Source: Phialophora verrucosa (lineage: Eukaryota > Ascomycota > Eurotiomycetes > Chaetothyriales > Herpotrichiellaceae). Taken from it: a stretch of DNA of 64,000 nucleotides. Below, piece by piece: positions 43,098 to 55,207 of this stretch. The notes beneath the pieces are model-generated. The model ran no database searches. It worked only from the letters and a program-made list of their open reading frames with translations, and had not been told where the DNA came from. Both the position numbers and the translations under genes were made by a program. The stretch lies in NCBI GenBank assembly GCA_002099365.1, contig MSED01000014.1, forward strand, positions 1,674,001-1,738,000, in the 5' to 3' direction. Position 1 is the stretch's first letter. Each line of letters begins with the position of its first letter.

Positions 43098-44068
43098 TCA
43101 CTTGCAATCTCGATGGAGGGCCAAAAATTGAGGACATTGGCCTTCCCGTGCTGCTATCGCCTGTCGAATTAGGGGCAATTGCATTGTTTTGCTGTCGAAG
43201 AGCTTATGACATTTCTGACACGGTTTAGTATTGATATCTCGGTACGAGGAGATCATCTCCTACATCTCCTTGTCAGTCAAAGTTGGAGTTTCGCGCAGAA
43301 TTATGTAGTGCGTACCAGAAGAGTAGCGAGCCCTGCTCCGTGTTGCGTTTCCGAGATGCTCTGAAGAACGTTCTGACGGAGATTGGATGCTTCTGTGCCA
43401 GGCTTTCCGAGTACAACGTATTCAGTCCCACCAGCGGACTGTCTCTGTTCGAGTCGAAGTTCCAGTTTGCCAACTTGGATGTCAATCGGCAAAGGGTCTG
43501 CTCCGTCTGACACGTGTATCCTCACCTCTGGATGCCTTGCGCGGAAGTCGTCCACCACCTTCACAATGTCGGTCTCGTTTGGGGGCTGAAACTCGCGACT
43601 AGCGCCGTTCGCAGTGGTGGATGTCTGCTCGTTTATGGCAGCACGCTGGAGAAGACCGCCGTAGTCCAAGGGCCACGCATCTCCACCCTGTGGCAGGTCA
43701 TTGGCATTGACAATGTGCCACAACTGGCGCACATCATCGCTGTGCCAATCCTTCTTGAATCGCCCGACGTCTTGACTGCCTGCCTTCGCCGCGGTTTCAA
43801 GGTAGGTGGCAAGCTTCTCGGGCTCATAACCCCCGGGGTTCTCCAGTGCTACACGCGCCGGACTGATCAACTTGTCGGGCAGCAGAGACCGAAGGCCACC
43901 AATCTTGCTAGATGTCAGCACGAACGCCAGATCTCATTGGCAGAAAAGGAGAAATCTTAAACGGAACCAGGGGAGACTGACTTGCGAGTACATGTTTTGC
44001 AGTTTCGCTAGCTTCTCGATGATTTCGCGGTCCTCGGGATCCACGGGGCCGGACATGTCTGTAGCCAT
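43098..44068 (-). CDS. med27: Mediator complex subunit Med27
   Basis: Three exons, 44068-43982, 43903-43316 and 43259-43098, give 278 residues. The N-terminal helix (DPEDREIIEKLAKLQNMYSQ) runs into IGGLRSLLPDKLISPARVAL and long amphipathic helices. The third exon carries the family hallmark: SSYRDINTKPCQKCHKLF, a Cys-x-x-Cys knuckle near the C-terminus like PCRRCGK in animal MED27, and ends FLALHRDCK, like the animal HDTCR end. Med27 belongs to the Mediator tail/upper middle and helps activators contact RNA polymerase II. The first intron uses a weaker GTCAGT donor and ends at GCAAG; the alternative CTAG acceptor four bases earlier breaks the frame. Frame closure supports the model. Confidence 0.85.
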
Positions 44069-47000
44069 CGTAATTCTGGATGTCAATAGAAGTATCGATC
44101 TGTGTCGAGGGGAACTGCAGCGGGCAACAACCGTCACGAAAGTACAACCGGCTGTGGTCAATTCGGCGATGGGAAACCGTCGATTCGGATTCTAGACCAA
44201 GGGCGCTGGTGAGGTGAGGACCAGCTAGGGCGTCATCACGTGAAGACACAACTTAACTAGTCTGCCAAGAGTGTGCCAGTCTGAAGAGAGTTAGTTCACA
44301 TCATTCCGTGAGAGCAGCGGCAGGCTCTTGTTTTCTGCCATCTGTCGCTTTTGATTCGCTCTTCAAATTGACATGGGATCATTTCAGATCTTTTCTGCTT
44401 CTCGCAGGTGGCTAGAGAAACTCTGAACTTCACAGCTTGACATTCAGCTCATCTCGAATCGGGCCAACCTACTCTCCGGTATGGGGCTCGCAGGATGATC
44501 CCAAGTTTGCGGGAAAGATGGCGGCCTAGATACTACCTGTACTTTGGGTAGGAGCAAGAAGCCCTTGCAGATCCGTCCTCCCGGCGGTACTTGGATTTCC
44601 ACGTGGAAACTGAGCCCCCTGAAACCAGACGTTGATACTGGTGCGCAACAGATGCTAAACTTGCAAAAATGGCGCTTCCCATTCTGTGCCCTCTGTTCGA
44701 GTGAGGCGGTACAACTCCTCTGTCAATCTCCCGTTTCTGCAACCACCAACTTGTGCCGTGGAGTGCTTCGCTCGAAGACCATATCTCCGCTTACCGCTGT
44801 TGCGCGGAGTTCCGCCAATTGACTAATCGTCCTTAACTTCCTTGCTCCTCTTGGCTGGACAGGCGACGTGCAAAAGGACAATATGGGGCCAAGAGTATTC
44901 CTTTCTCGGTAATTCGTACGCTGAGACGCTGATCCCGGTCGCGGGGACAGCACATATGGTGCATTGTTGCATGGGGTTCACAGCTTACGTCAGGTCAATC
45001 TCCTTGATGCCTCAATACCATACACACCTACTCAGTACTCGTACAATTCGCCCAATTTGACTGAGAGCCTGCAGCTCGTTCAGACTCACTCAGAGAAGAC
45101 TAGACAGGCCAAGCCCAGCGATGGGCTCAGACCGACTGGGTTGCAACGAAGGCGACACCCATTCTCATATTAGCGCCTATGCGAACGATGATGCCCCATT
45201 TAGTGGGAATTCCGTCAATGATCAACACGGCTGTGTACGCCTTTGTCATATTGAGAGAATCTGGTAGGCTTGACGCAGCGCCATACGCAAATCGGTTACT
45301 GCGTAAGTGAGGTTGAATAGCCAAAGACGGTGTACGAGTACCGGGACAAAAAGAACATAGACCGACGGAACCGATAGAGATCTCAGGATCCACGAGGACC
45401 AGCATCACCCTCCACTACCCTGAGCGCCAAGTTAATCAAGCCTGTAGCAGGAACTCAGCCACCAACGGTCGCTGAAAATGTCTCCGGCTTCCATTCGCAT
45501 CTCGCTCCACAAGATTCTATACCCGGAAAGGGAAATAGACATACGGATGTGGGCATTGGCGGCTGGCGTATCGGGTTATATGCACTCACGTCCGAGTACT
45601 GGCTCGCTACAGTTGAAGTCATGGGACGGGAGGAGCCATGAAATCAGTATCAGAGCAAAGGGTCACAGCTGGCCGTCACAACATTCGGTGTCGTAAAATC
45701 AAGTTCATGGATGTAGAGTGAGATGATGATCGTCAAACACCAACCATTCAATGGTAGGGCAGCGCGACGGCGGGAATGGGGTGGTAAAACTCAACCAGCG
45801 TGGTTGGCTTTCGAGGAAGTCGATTTCCAATCCCCATAAATCGGCCTCAAAGCAACCGACTCTGTGCTGACAAACTTCGTTTGCCCAGACTAGTGCGCTC
45901 AGTCACAAGTGCAACCATTGAGCTGGACCGGATGGCGGGTGTCAAACACCGACACGAGATGGGAGCGCCGTGCAATGCAGGGACAATCACGCCGGAGACA
46001 AGACTTGAGCGCACATCTTTCTGTCCGGGCCGTGCAACGGTTGAAGCAAGACGGCGCAATTAAATCCGGATGACGCAAACAACCGTCGGTCAGAGTTGCA
46101 GCTAAGTTGCTCGTACATTCGTAGTTTCTCAGCTCGTCGATCTGCATGGCTTGGAAGTGGCTCAGTTGAGGCCAGATGGAACATTTCTGCTAGCCGCACA
46201 ACCTTGTCTGTGGCTTTTTGCGAGCGCGTCCCGAACTCTGAAGAATGGACCATGTCGAGGCGAATGAGCAGTGAGCTTCAACAGGCAGCGCCCGTTGCTA
46301 AGAGTCATCAAGACGATGGCAACGCAGCCCACGTCTCCTGATATGTAATGCTACACAGACACTGCAGCCTAGATTGTCAAGGACGCATTCGCAGACGGCC
46401 AGTGAGCTCGTGGAGGAGACTTGCGGATTGCGACGGCCGAAGTCAGCCACACGAAGATCTGAAACGCAACCAGATGCCGTCTGGATGATTGGTGGCTGTT
46501 GCAAAATACAAATCACCCGTGCCCTAGTATACGTAGAAAGTCAGTAGAGGCTCGCTGCTTCATCCAGTCTCACCGAATTACACAAGCAAAGCAAAAAGCC
46601 GGGGGCACTAAACGCGTTGCTCGGGGGCGGTGACCCAGCGAGCGAGGGGGGGTGAGGCACGGCCGAAAGAGGCCAGGAGGGACACGGAACTAACAAACGA
46701 GCTTGCTCCACTTCTCGGCGGTATCTCAGAGTATCCTCATTACCGCGTTACCAGCATCTCACCGCAGATGATGAGCAAAGCAGCTGCTGCATCCGCCGGT
46801 ATCGCCGTCTGCAGGCGTAACGGTCTACCGGTACGGGCCAGTGAGGGCGAGCGCTCAGCAGACGCTGAAGCCAGTGTCACTCGCCTCCCCTTTCATTTCC
46901 CCTTGGCCCTACAGCGATTCTTCGAAATGGTTCAGCCCAAAGGGTGGCTCCCGGGTCCCTGGTCACCGCGATGTCTTCGGCCGTGGAGAGGACCCGCAAT

Positions 47001-47386
47001 CATGACCCGTCTCCTTCTCACTCGAGGGGCTATCAGAAGGACCCAGCGATAGCGATCTGCCTCTGGGATGCTGTCAGCAATGGACCAGGGTCATCTACTC
47101 GTAGCCCTACGAGGTTGCCCTCGCCCTAGGCCCGTGCTGGTTGTGGCCCTCTATCACCGAGCCCGCCCTGCTATTCATATGTCCATGTTCGCCCCAAGGT
47201 CAAGCTCCTGGGTTTCCATGTTTCGAGACCTGCCATTTAAGCCTCCTGCGTCTGGAACTCCATGGGAAGCTGCATGTCGGCCAAGAAAGACTGAGAAAGA
47301 TATATATGCATCGACCGGCCGACCTCCCAACCCCAACCCGAAAATAAAATCAGCAAAACAGCCTACTAGTGCTCCCTACTGCAAGC
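44069..47386. other. 3.3-kb upstream region between divergent genes
   Basis: It separates med27 (minus) and the C2H2 gene (plus), so it contains both promoters. The minus ORF 45127-45408 has a hydrophobic segment (AYTAVLIIDGIPTKWGIIVRIG) but no supported gene. Three TACTCGTA/TACGAGTA 8-mers occur at 45036, 45333 and 47096. Confidence 0.35.
47301..47308 (+). promoter_or_regulatory. Candidate TATA box of the C2H2 gene
   Basis: TATATATG about 80 bp upstream of the ATG at 47387, followed by a C-rich stretch and an A-rich leader. Confidence 0.45.
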
Positions 47387-48595
47387 ATGATGGCCGTCGA
47401 GACCCAGGAAGGCATCTTCTCCATGACACCCCCGCCCAGCGAATTCGACGAATTCGACAAAAGCGCCTTGCTGACTTGCTCACCTTCCCTGCCCGGGCTC
47501 TGTTACCCTTCGCCGGCTCCTTCGAGTCGAGGGCATAATCCGTCCGTGTCATCGGAATCTATATACATGCTTCCCAGCATGTCAGTCTCCGAGAACCAAG
47601 GTCACGATCTGCAGTCAATATCTTTCGACGACACCTCGTCAGACTCTGCCTCCTTTTTCCCAGTGCCAACTGTCGCAGACCCAGCGCTGACTACTCACTT
47701 CAACACCACCGCCACTTCACCCGCGCCGACTACTGCACACTCCTACACCATGTATGAACAAAATCAATGGTTCCCCTACTCCAACTACCCTCAACCCACC
47801 CCACTGCTGCCGTACGACCCGACCTCGTCGTCGTCGGCACACTACGCTGCATTCAGCCACCACCCTTCCGCTCACATCATCCCGCCGACTCCTCAGGACG
47901 TCCACCCTTCACATTTCGACTTCAACCACGTCCCCACGTCGACAATACCATCACAACACCACCTGGCGGCCTCGCCGTCTTTCTCACAAGTGTCACATCC
48001 CAGCTCCCAGAGTCATCGGGGAAGCATGTCATCCATGTCCCGATCATGTAGTCCCAGTTCAACGCTCAGCCGAGGCGACACATTGAGGCCGTCGTTGCGC
48101 TCGAACTCAACCTCGTCCAACGCCTCCCTGCACGCCTATGGAATCCCCGTGGCCGAACCACCGTCGTCATTCCTGCCCACGTCATTAAGCGCCTCGCCGT
48201 CAGGACACGGCGGACAGGCTCAATCCTGGCGCTGCGCCTATCCGGGGTGCACCTCGCGCGCGACCTTCACCCGCGGCTGTGACCTCCGGAAGCACTACAA
48301 CCGGCACAGCAAGCACCTCTTCTGCCGGGTGGACGGGTGTCCGCAGAGTGAAGCGGCGGCGGTGGCGCGCGCCAAGTCAGCAGACCAGCCGCTGGCCGGC
48401 GGATTCTCCAGCAAAAAGGACCGCGCCCGGCACGAGGCCAAGCACAATCCAGGCATCAAGTGTGAATGGCGAGGGCCCGAGGGCGAGGAATGCGGCCGCG
48501 TCTTCTCCCGCATGGACAACATGAAAGATCATGTTCGCCGGATCCACAACAAAGGTCAGCAACAGAGCAACAACGCCCAGGCCGGCCGGAAATGA
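47387..48595 (+). CDS. C2H2 zinc-finger transcription factor
   Basis: Single exon of 402 residues; the first ATG is at 47387 (two ATGs in tandem), although the frame opens at a GTG. Residues 1-275 are Ser/Thr/Pro/His-rich and probably an activation or regulatory region. Zinc fingers occupy about 281-385: CAYPGCTSRATFTRGCDLRKHYNRH, then a Cys pair in FCRVDGCPQ spaced by an Ala-rich insert from RARHEAKH, and CEWRGPEGEECGRVFSRMDNMKDHVRRIH. The middle finger is stretched by ~25 residues. This arrangement is common among filamentous-fungal C2H2 regulators. DNA target and regulated genes are unknown. It is flanked by unusually long non-coding regions on both sides (3.3 and 6.6 kb), as is frequent for regulatory genes. 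Confidence 0.88.
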   Translation: MMAVETQEGIFSMTPPPSEFDEFDKSALLTCSPSLPGLCYPSPAPSSRGHNPSVSSESIYMLPSMSVSENQGHDLQSISFDDTSSDSASFFPVPTVADPALTTHFNTTATSPAPTTAHSYTMYEQNQWFPYSNYPQPTPLLPYDPTSSSSAHYAAFSHHPSAHIIPPTPQDVHPSHFDFNHVPTSTIPSQHHLAASPSFSQVSHPSSQSHRGSMSSMSRSCSPSSTLSRGDTLRPSLRSNSTSSNASLHAYGIPVAEPPSSFLPTSLSASPSGHGGQAQSWRCAYPGCTSRATFTRGCDLRKHYNRHSKHLFCRVDGCPQSEAAAVARAKSADQPLAGGFSSKKDRARHEAKHNPGIKCEWRGPEGEECGRVFSRMDNMKDHVRRIHNKGQQQSNNAQAGRK

Positions 48596-48661
48596 TGACC
48601 TGATACATTCGTCGTAGACGAATGAAAAGCACATCTTGCACCACGTATGTATATTCATGTT

Positions 48662-48677
48662 TATGTATGTATGTATG
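48662..48677. repeat. Tetranucleotide repeat (TATG)n
   Basis: Four perfect TATG copies, just after the C2H2 gene. Confidence 0.8.
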
Positions 48678-49470
48678 GTCTCGACAATGTGTGCAACGGA
48701 ATGGCCATCCGAGTACTCTTGTACGACTTCATCGAGATGATTATGATTCTATGTATTGGGGGACAAAAGTCATTTCCACCTGCTTGATCCAAACACCGAC
48801 GCTCAAGCAGTGCCACCGGAGGATGTCTGCCACAAGGAGCGACATCTAGATGACATAGTAGTCCTATGTTTCAACGGCCGCGGTGTCCGGAGTACGGTCT
48901 CCTCACATCATCTCACGAGTCTCCCATTACCCCTGCGGGGCAGAAAGCTCCTGCTGATGATGATCATCGAGACGGTGGAGGAGGGCATCTACCGTACGGT
49001 ACTGTACTGGGGACTCGGTCGGGCATTCACACAACACCGAATGAATTGGATGGGCTGGGCTGGACCAGCGCTACGTCTTAATGCCAGAATGTTTTCCACT
49101 CACCGTCGCTGTTACTGTCACTGTCACTATAGATTCGGCATGGAAGATCTATTTCCCCAGGACAGGGGCTTGAGGAGCCAATGTATTGTTTCGATGGGCC
49201 AAAAAGGGGAGTGTCAGAGGCAGAGACCTCGTTCAGATAGAAGAATCAATGCCCTTGCGAGGAGGAGTATTGCAATAGCGATCGCACTTCGCTCGAGGAT
49301 GAATGCATTGCAACAACTACCGTTCTGTATTTGCTCGTCCCGGTGTTCTAAACAAAGAACAAAGCGACGCGGAACATTCCAGGTATGCCAATACCCAAAG
49401 ATGTGAAAATCCCGATTCTTGGCTGCTGGCTAGTGCTCACAGCCACTTTGAATCGCGAAGTCGACCGAGG

Positions 49471-49494
49471 CAGTCAGTCAGTCAGTCAGTCAGT
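49471..49494. repeat. Tetranucleotide repeat (CAGT)n
   Basis: Six perfect CAGT copies. Confidence 0.9.
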
Positions 49495-52400
49495 CGCTCG
49501 CAGAGCAAGTGAGATGCCACCTTCCAGAATTTCCGGTCGTGTTCCGTACCCGCTGCTCTTCTCGGTCAAAAGCTTGGCTTATTTTGGGGCCAAGGTCCCA
49601 TGGTGGCTTGTTGCTCGCATTACTCCGTACAGAACCAGTACACAGTATGAAATACACAATACTCGGCCCACGATACGCGATCAAGATGGAGCTCCCCCTC
49701 CGGCAAAGTCGAATCTCGAAACACGACCATGCTCCCCGGCTAAATGTACGTATTCTCGCACGCGATTGTGGACAGGATACCACAGATGTGCATGTGCTGC
49801 ACAGCCTTCAAGACGAGAACGAAGACAAGACAGGCAGCAGGCCAGGGCGTGATTCGCGACATATGATTCGCTCTCGACTCACAGGGATGCCGGGGATGCC
49901 GGGGGATGCCGTTCGAATGGCCCACCCGTTTTGGCTATAAATGCGACGAATGGACTGCCGTCATTTCCAAAGGGTCAATGGGAATGACATGATCGATGAC
50001 AAGGCGGAGGACACACGACACAGAGCACGGTGCGAGTACTACACAGTACGCAGTAATACAGTAAGCATAACATGTCCAGGTGCCAGCCTCGGGAGGATAG
50101 AAACACGTAAGTCGGCAGCGAAAAGCGGCGGCTGGTCCGTCCGTCGATGTTCGCGAGGCGGAATACTTACGAGGTACCTTACGGCCGATGCAAGGCTTGT
50201 CAGAGCAAACGCACGAGTCCTGCGAAGAGTGCTACTCGTAATTAGTAATTGCTAACTTGTTGACGGCACGACCGGTTGCCAGACAATCTGGCCAAGGAAA
50301 AGGCCAAACGCGAAGTTGCGTCAGGTCTCACGCACTTGCGAGGTTCTGGCATCTGGAATCTGGTGCATCTGACCTCGGCAATGCATTTGCAGTGCAGTGT
50401 ACAGTGTACACAGCCCGAGTAGCGCAAACGTGGTAGTCCCGACAACATGCGAGGCGAGGGTAAGGGTGAGGGTGCGTATGCGGACGCGTTCTCCCGGACA
50501 AATTGGCTCGGCTTCACATTAATACGGATACATCCCATCGAGACGTGCATACGGCGGGGACAATGAGCATGGGCACGAGCATTGGCACCGACTCCCTGTG
50601 GATGCACACAGCACGAAGAAAATCCCAAGTGCTCGAAATCTCTCCGAGGGTCGTTTAATATGGAGAAATATGTGCCCGAGCCGCGCGATCAGCCCTAGCA
50701 TTAGCACGGCAGCTGCAAGGCACGGGACAATAAAGGCCCTCTGAGCCGATCGCCTTGCCTGAAAGAGGCTCTTCCGCGGATACGTCCTCGTACGAGGGAA
50801 TTAGCTCGATCAGTCTCGTGCAGTTGCAACGCTGAGAGCCTACTTGGGCCCCGTCACGAATAGCAGTGAGTTTATTTCTTGGGGAAACTTCCTCATGTGG
50901 GAAAGCTCGCTTCGTCCCTGGGTCATGGCCGTTTCAGCTGAGCTTCACGATCGGCTTGGGTCTTTTCTCGAATCTGAAAGAAGGCGCGCGCCGCGGCCAA
51001 AGGGCGACCGACCGTAGCTGCTGCGAGTAGGTAGCCAGGGGACTCACGCCACGGAGCATGACGAGTAGGACACCGACATTGGATAGGCTGATTGGGTCCA
51101 AAGATTAAGGGGAACACTGGACGATTTCCAGGCTCTACGACTCGGTGCTGCGCACATCCTCATCCAACTTGTGCCATGTGTACGTGTCACCACCAGCCGG
51201 TCGAATGGCCCAAACTGCTCCAACTGCCTTTTCCAAAGCTCTGGTAGGGGTGGGGGCCAACGTTGGATTGCAGTCACCACTTGGCACCTCACCACTCAGG
51301 GTTTGAGTTTGCGTTGGCCCGTCCTGATCCATCGGAACGCGGAAGCTTTCATAAGCAGGATTGTGGTGGAACCCCAGTCCAGATCTAAGCCCGACATGTC
51401 GTTGGGCGCTGCACAAAGCCGGGATCTGTGGCCCAAGCAAGCGCCCATCATCCATCAGACAGGCCCTTTTGCAGGGAGCGATCCACCACACACGGGACAA
51501 ACCCTTGTCGACTCCATTGACGGGAGGGGACGACATCCTCGAGCTCCCTTGACCGTGCTTTCGGAACCGTGTCGAGCAAGTATCAGTTGGGCTGCAACAA
51601 AAACAATAATATCCACCGACGATCCTTCTCATGGCGAGTGTGGGGGATGCGTTTAGCGTATGATTACTCGTGCGCTGCGCAGGGTTTGACTGGTTGCAAC
51701 CACAAATGTTGACCGATAGAGGTGGTTGTCGCGCGCACCCTAAACACTCACTCTCGCATCGCTCAACGCCGCCAGCCCTGTGCGGAGTCAGGACCGTAGT
51801 GGCCCATGGTCCTGGTCCACGGGAGCCCCGTAGGCCTCACTCGTCAGTCTGGCTTCTACCGTATTCGTACCCGGTAGGAGCATACTGGCCGGCGTTTCTT
51901 GCACGAACCTGGATTGGGATTCCTGACTAAGCCAGTCAGCACGATGCCGAGTCGTGGGTTCGGCCAAATGTCGTTGCCCTGCAATGCCATTTGCAGATAT
52001 TAGCCGGGGTTTCGTCCACATTGTGCTGCCCACTGAAGACCTGCAAGAGCACCCAACCACAGTAACAGGCCAGGAAGGCCCTTTTCGTCTGACCCTTACG
52101 CAGACAAAACCAAGTGTCGTCGACGGGAGCCGCAGATTTGCGGTACGCCTTCCACGTTTGGTCTCGGCCAGCCCGCTGATGAATGCACATTAACGGACGA
52201 GTGCATAGTACTACAGAACACGGTGCAACGTCTTTTGTCGTTTTGCGAAACCGGTGTGCCGGGATGGTGCATAAGTAAGAGGGGTCGGCAGTCGTAGCGT
52301 AACTGACGATTCAATGCCCATGGTTTCCCGCACAGCCGGCCCTCGTGCTGGAGCGGCGAGGGCACACAGATGCTGCTTGTGTACGTACATATTACCGAGT

Positions 52401-52801
52401 ATTGCAGAAAGACGAAAGCGGGGATACCAGTACAAGCACAGCACCTCGTACGCAGGCTGACGTTACATTCATCCACCGTCCGGCTGGTGCTTGTAAGCCC
52501 AAGCAACAAATGGACTTTGGACTCTGTTCGATCAAGGACAAGTACGAGGTACATACCACCACCAGTATGACTGACGGGGACGGCATTCTCCATGTTTGCC
52601 AATTCCCCGAGTCGGACCCTCGTGTTGGTTTTGTGCTCGAGAAGCCAGCCGAGGTACATACAGTACGGAGTGCCGAGCAAGCGTGTTTCCAAACTTTCTC
52701 GCTCGCTTCCAATCCGAGGACCGCGTACGAATCCAAGTCCGTAATGGAGTAGCATAATTCTTTTTTTCGGGCAGGCGTACACAGTACTCGTGGGAATCGG
52801 T

Positions 52802-52824
52802 ATGGCATGGCATGGCATGGCATG
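52802..52824. repeat. Pentanucleotide repeat (ATGGC)n
   Basis: Four perfect ATGGC copies plus ATG. Confidence 0.9.
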
Positions 52825-53010
52825 TCAACTACGAACCTCGACGAGCAATTAATTACAAAGTAGTTCGTTGATCGAATAATCATCCTCCAGCCCCAAACAA
52901 ACTAAACAGTAAGGCGGATAAAAGCTCTGCCCGTTCCGTTCTCCGAAATGAAACGAGATGAAAATGAAATGAAAATTCAAGCATTCGGTGGATAATTCCA
53001 CAGTCGAATC

Positions 53011-53050
53011 ATGACCAAGACCACGACCACGACCATGATCATGACAATGT
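53011..53050. repeat. GACCAC-type simple repeat
   Basis: Imperfect copies of GACCAC/GACCAT followed by GATCATGAC. Confidence 0.6.
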
Positions 53051-53379
53051 CCACAAGCGGTGTTCTCCTGCTTGCGTTTGTTTCAACTCGCTCGCATCAC
53101 TCCTACGAGTGCGAGCGCTTGGCTGGAGACACGACTTGCTCCGTATGGGTCGTCAGCTTGAGCTTTTGGCTTTGGCTTTTTGCTTTCTGGGACCACTCAC
53201 TCACTCCACTGCGCAAGCTAACCTCCTACGGCACTGGGGGCGGTGATGATGATTCGATGCAGCATTTTCGCCGCTTGGGGCGCGAAAGGGACGAGGACTG
53301 TGTACGGGTAAACAGTAGAACGAGTTACCGGGCGCCTCTATCCCTTATCCCCTATCTCCCCTTAAGGGGGCGTGGGCAT

Positions 53380-53397
53380 TTAGGCTTAGGCTTAGGC
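53380..53397. repeat. TTAGGC hexamer repeat
   Basis: Three perfect TTAGGC copies, preceded about 40 bp upstream by C-rich CCCTTATCCCCTATC. The unit resembles, but is not, the usual fungal telomere unit TTAGGG. Confidence 0.75.
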
Positions 53398-55207
53398 TTG
53401 CGAGGCTCCTAGGGCTGCAGCCACAGTCGGCCGGGCTCTTAGCAGGAGAAATCCGCCCGCCACCGAGCCGCCACGCCACACCCGCAGGCTTTCAAAGCAC
53501 AGTCCAATTACTCACATGGGATGGGTTGAAGCGGCCGAATTCGACGGTACTGTATGTACATTGTACTCGATGGTACGTCGAAAGCTTGTCGCTGCGACAT
53601 GCGTAAGTAGTATAATACGAGCAATGCGTATCGAGTACGGGGCTGCTGTTGCGAGCAGCGATCCCGATGCCGAGTTGGGCACTCTTAGGCGCCTGTGGAT
53701 GTGCCCAAATAAAGTCTCGGCAAGGCGCATACGGTACCGAATACAAGTATGTATGTACATACTTGAGTCGAAGCTCCGTACATACCTGGAACTATGTCTC
53801 TGTGTACTCTCTGCCCAGGATTTCGTGTAGTTCTCAACGACGAGTTACTCGTACATGGCTTGCCACCTTGCTCACCACCACCTCAAAGTGCCCGCGGGAC
53901 ATTCATGCCAAATCTCCACCTCCACCTCCAGTTCCAAGGACCTCGCGTCACCATGGAATAATCAGTCCGTGCTCCGCGGAGAGTGGCGTGGAAATCTAGA
54001 AATCTCACGCACCCAACATGACCTCGTCGTTGCCTGCTGATGAAAGGGGGCTGACATTCTGCGCTGTGGCAGGAGAGCACAAGAACACATGGGCTTTGAT
54101 CACCGAGTCCCACGCACTCCCTGGGGCCACACATCACTGCCTTTTGGCTGATACTACTCGATTGATTAGATGTGCCCGTGGAAGCCGCAATTACTGTGCT
54201 GATTTGCTTGCTTAGGTGAACCGACCGCCCGGCTACCTGGAGCAGGGGCTGTTCAGGGGAAATACCCAGACGCCATGTCGCCGGTGAGATTTCGTCTCCA
54301 GTTTCCCACCTGTTTCAATTTCACGTCACGCCCGACAACCCCGAACGAGCGGAAGCGCAGCGGCGGCACGCATCGTAGACAAGAGTCAGATAGCTGGGTC
54401 GGGTTGGGATCATTGGATATGCAGGCGGTCGCGTGGCTTGCCGCTTGCCTGCTTATGTTATGTACCAACTTGGGGAAGGACTTTGTCACAAAAGCCGCCG
54501 GGGACCTCTTCGCCGACTTGCTGACACGACCGGATCGGGTTGTGTGGTGGTGGACGGGCATGTGCATGCGTGGACGCGGGCGCGGGCACACCAATTCGGA
54601 CATTGGTCGAGGTCCAGGATTTGCTGATCCGCTGTACACGGTACTGTGTTGTATCGTCCGCATTGTTGTTTTGATATCCTGGGCTCAGTGGGCACCGATG
54701 ATGCTGATGCCTGTCTTGCCTATCCTGGCGGTCGGCGTGTGTCCAAAATCCTCCTTCCTACTTCTCGCTTACCGCGTGCAGGTGCTGTTTTTGATCTCTT
54801 TTGTCTCGAAATCGGGGTGAGCAGGGGCACATCAGGTGGAGGTCCTGTCCTCGTACGACGGCGAAGTCAGAGCAAGGTCGGAGCATAAGCCTCGCCGCGA
54901 TGACGGGTTGTCGGCGGCGGCGACTGGAAAATAGTTGAACAAACACACCCTACAAAGGCAATGAGATCGGGCACGATTCCACCAAGATCCGTGGCCAAAG
55001 ATGCAACATGTCAAGAAATATCACCAGAAGGGCAGGTGGTCGCCGTTGAGGGAGGAGCGCAGCGGCTCTGCAAGCGTGCGCATCCTCCTGCTGTCGCCGC
55101 GAATGATACTGAGGTACTGGTTACTGTGTATGGATGTAGGATTGTATGTACAGCTGGTATTTAGCGGCTGCCCGTTCTAGACAAATCGCCCTTGGCGGCA
55201 AATGGAC

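Larger units (their letters stand above)
48596..55207. other. 6.6-kb interval without a supported gene
   Basis: Open frames of 100-240 codons occur (for example 51135-51632, 52096-52818, 54275-54820), but they overlap in several frames, lack domains and translate as Cys/Arg/Ser-rich noise. The region has several microsatellites and many short GTAC-containing palindromes such as GTACTGTAC-like strings (about 48997-49006, 53549-53562, 54637-54645). Confidence 0.45.

Noticed and set aside
52096..52818. 240-codon minus-strand ORF in the gene-empty interval
   Set aside because: No domain, Cys/Arg/Ser-rich composition, and equally long frames overlap it on both strands.
37785..53397. Short tandem repeats as a CRISPR-like array
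   Set aside because: Units are 3-6 bp without spacers, ordinary microsatellites in a eukaryotic genome.
54275..54820. 181-codon plus-strand ORF with hydrophobic C-terminal segments
   Set aside because: The hydrophobic parts do not resemble any family, and the overlapping frames are similarly open; a membrane protein cannot be supported.
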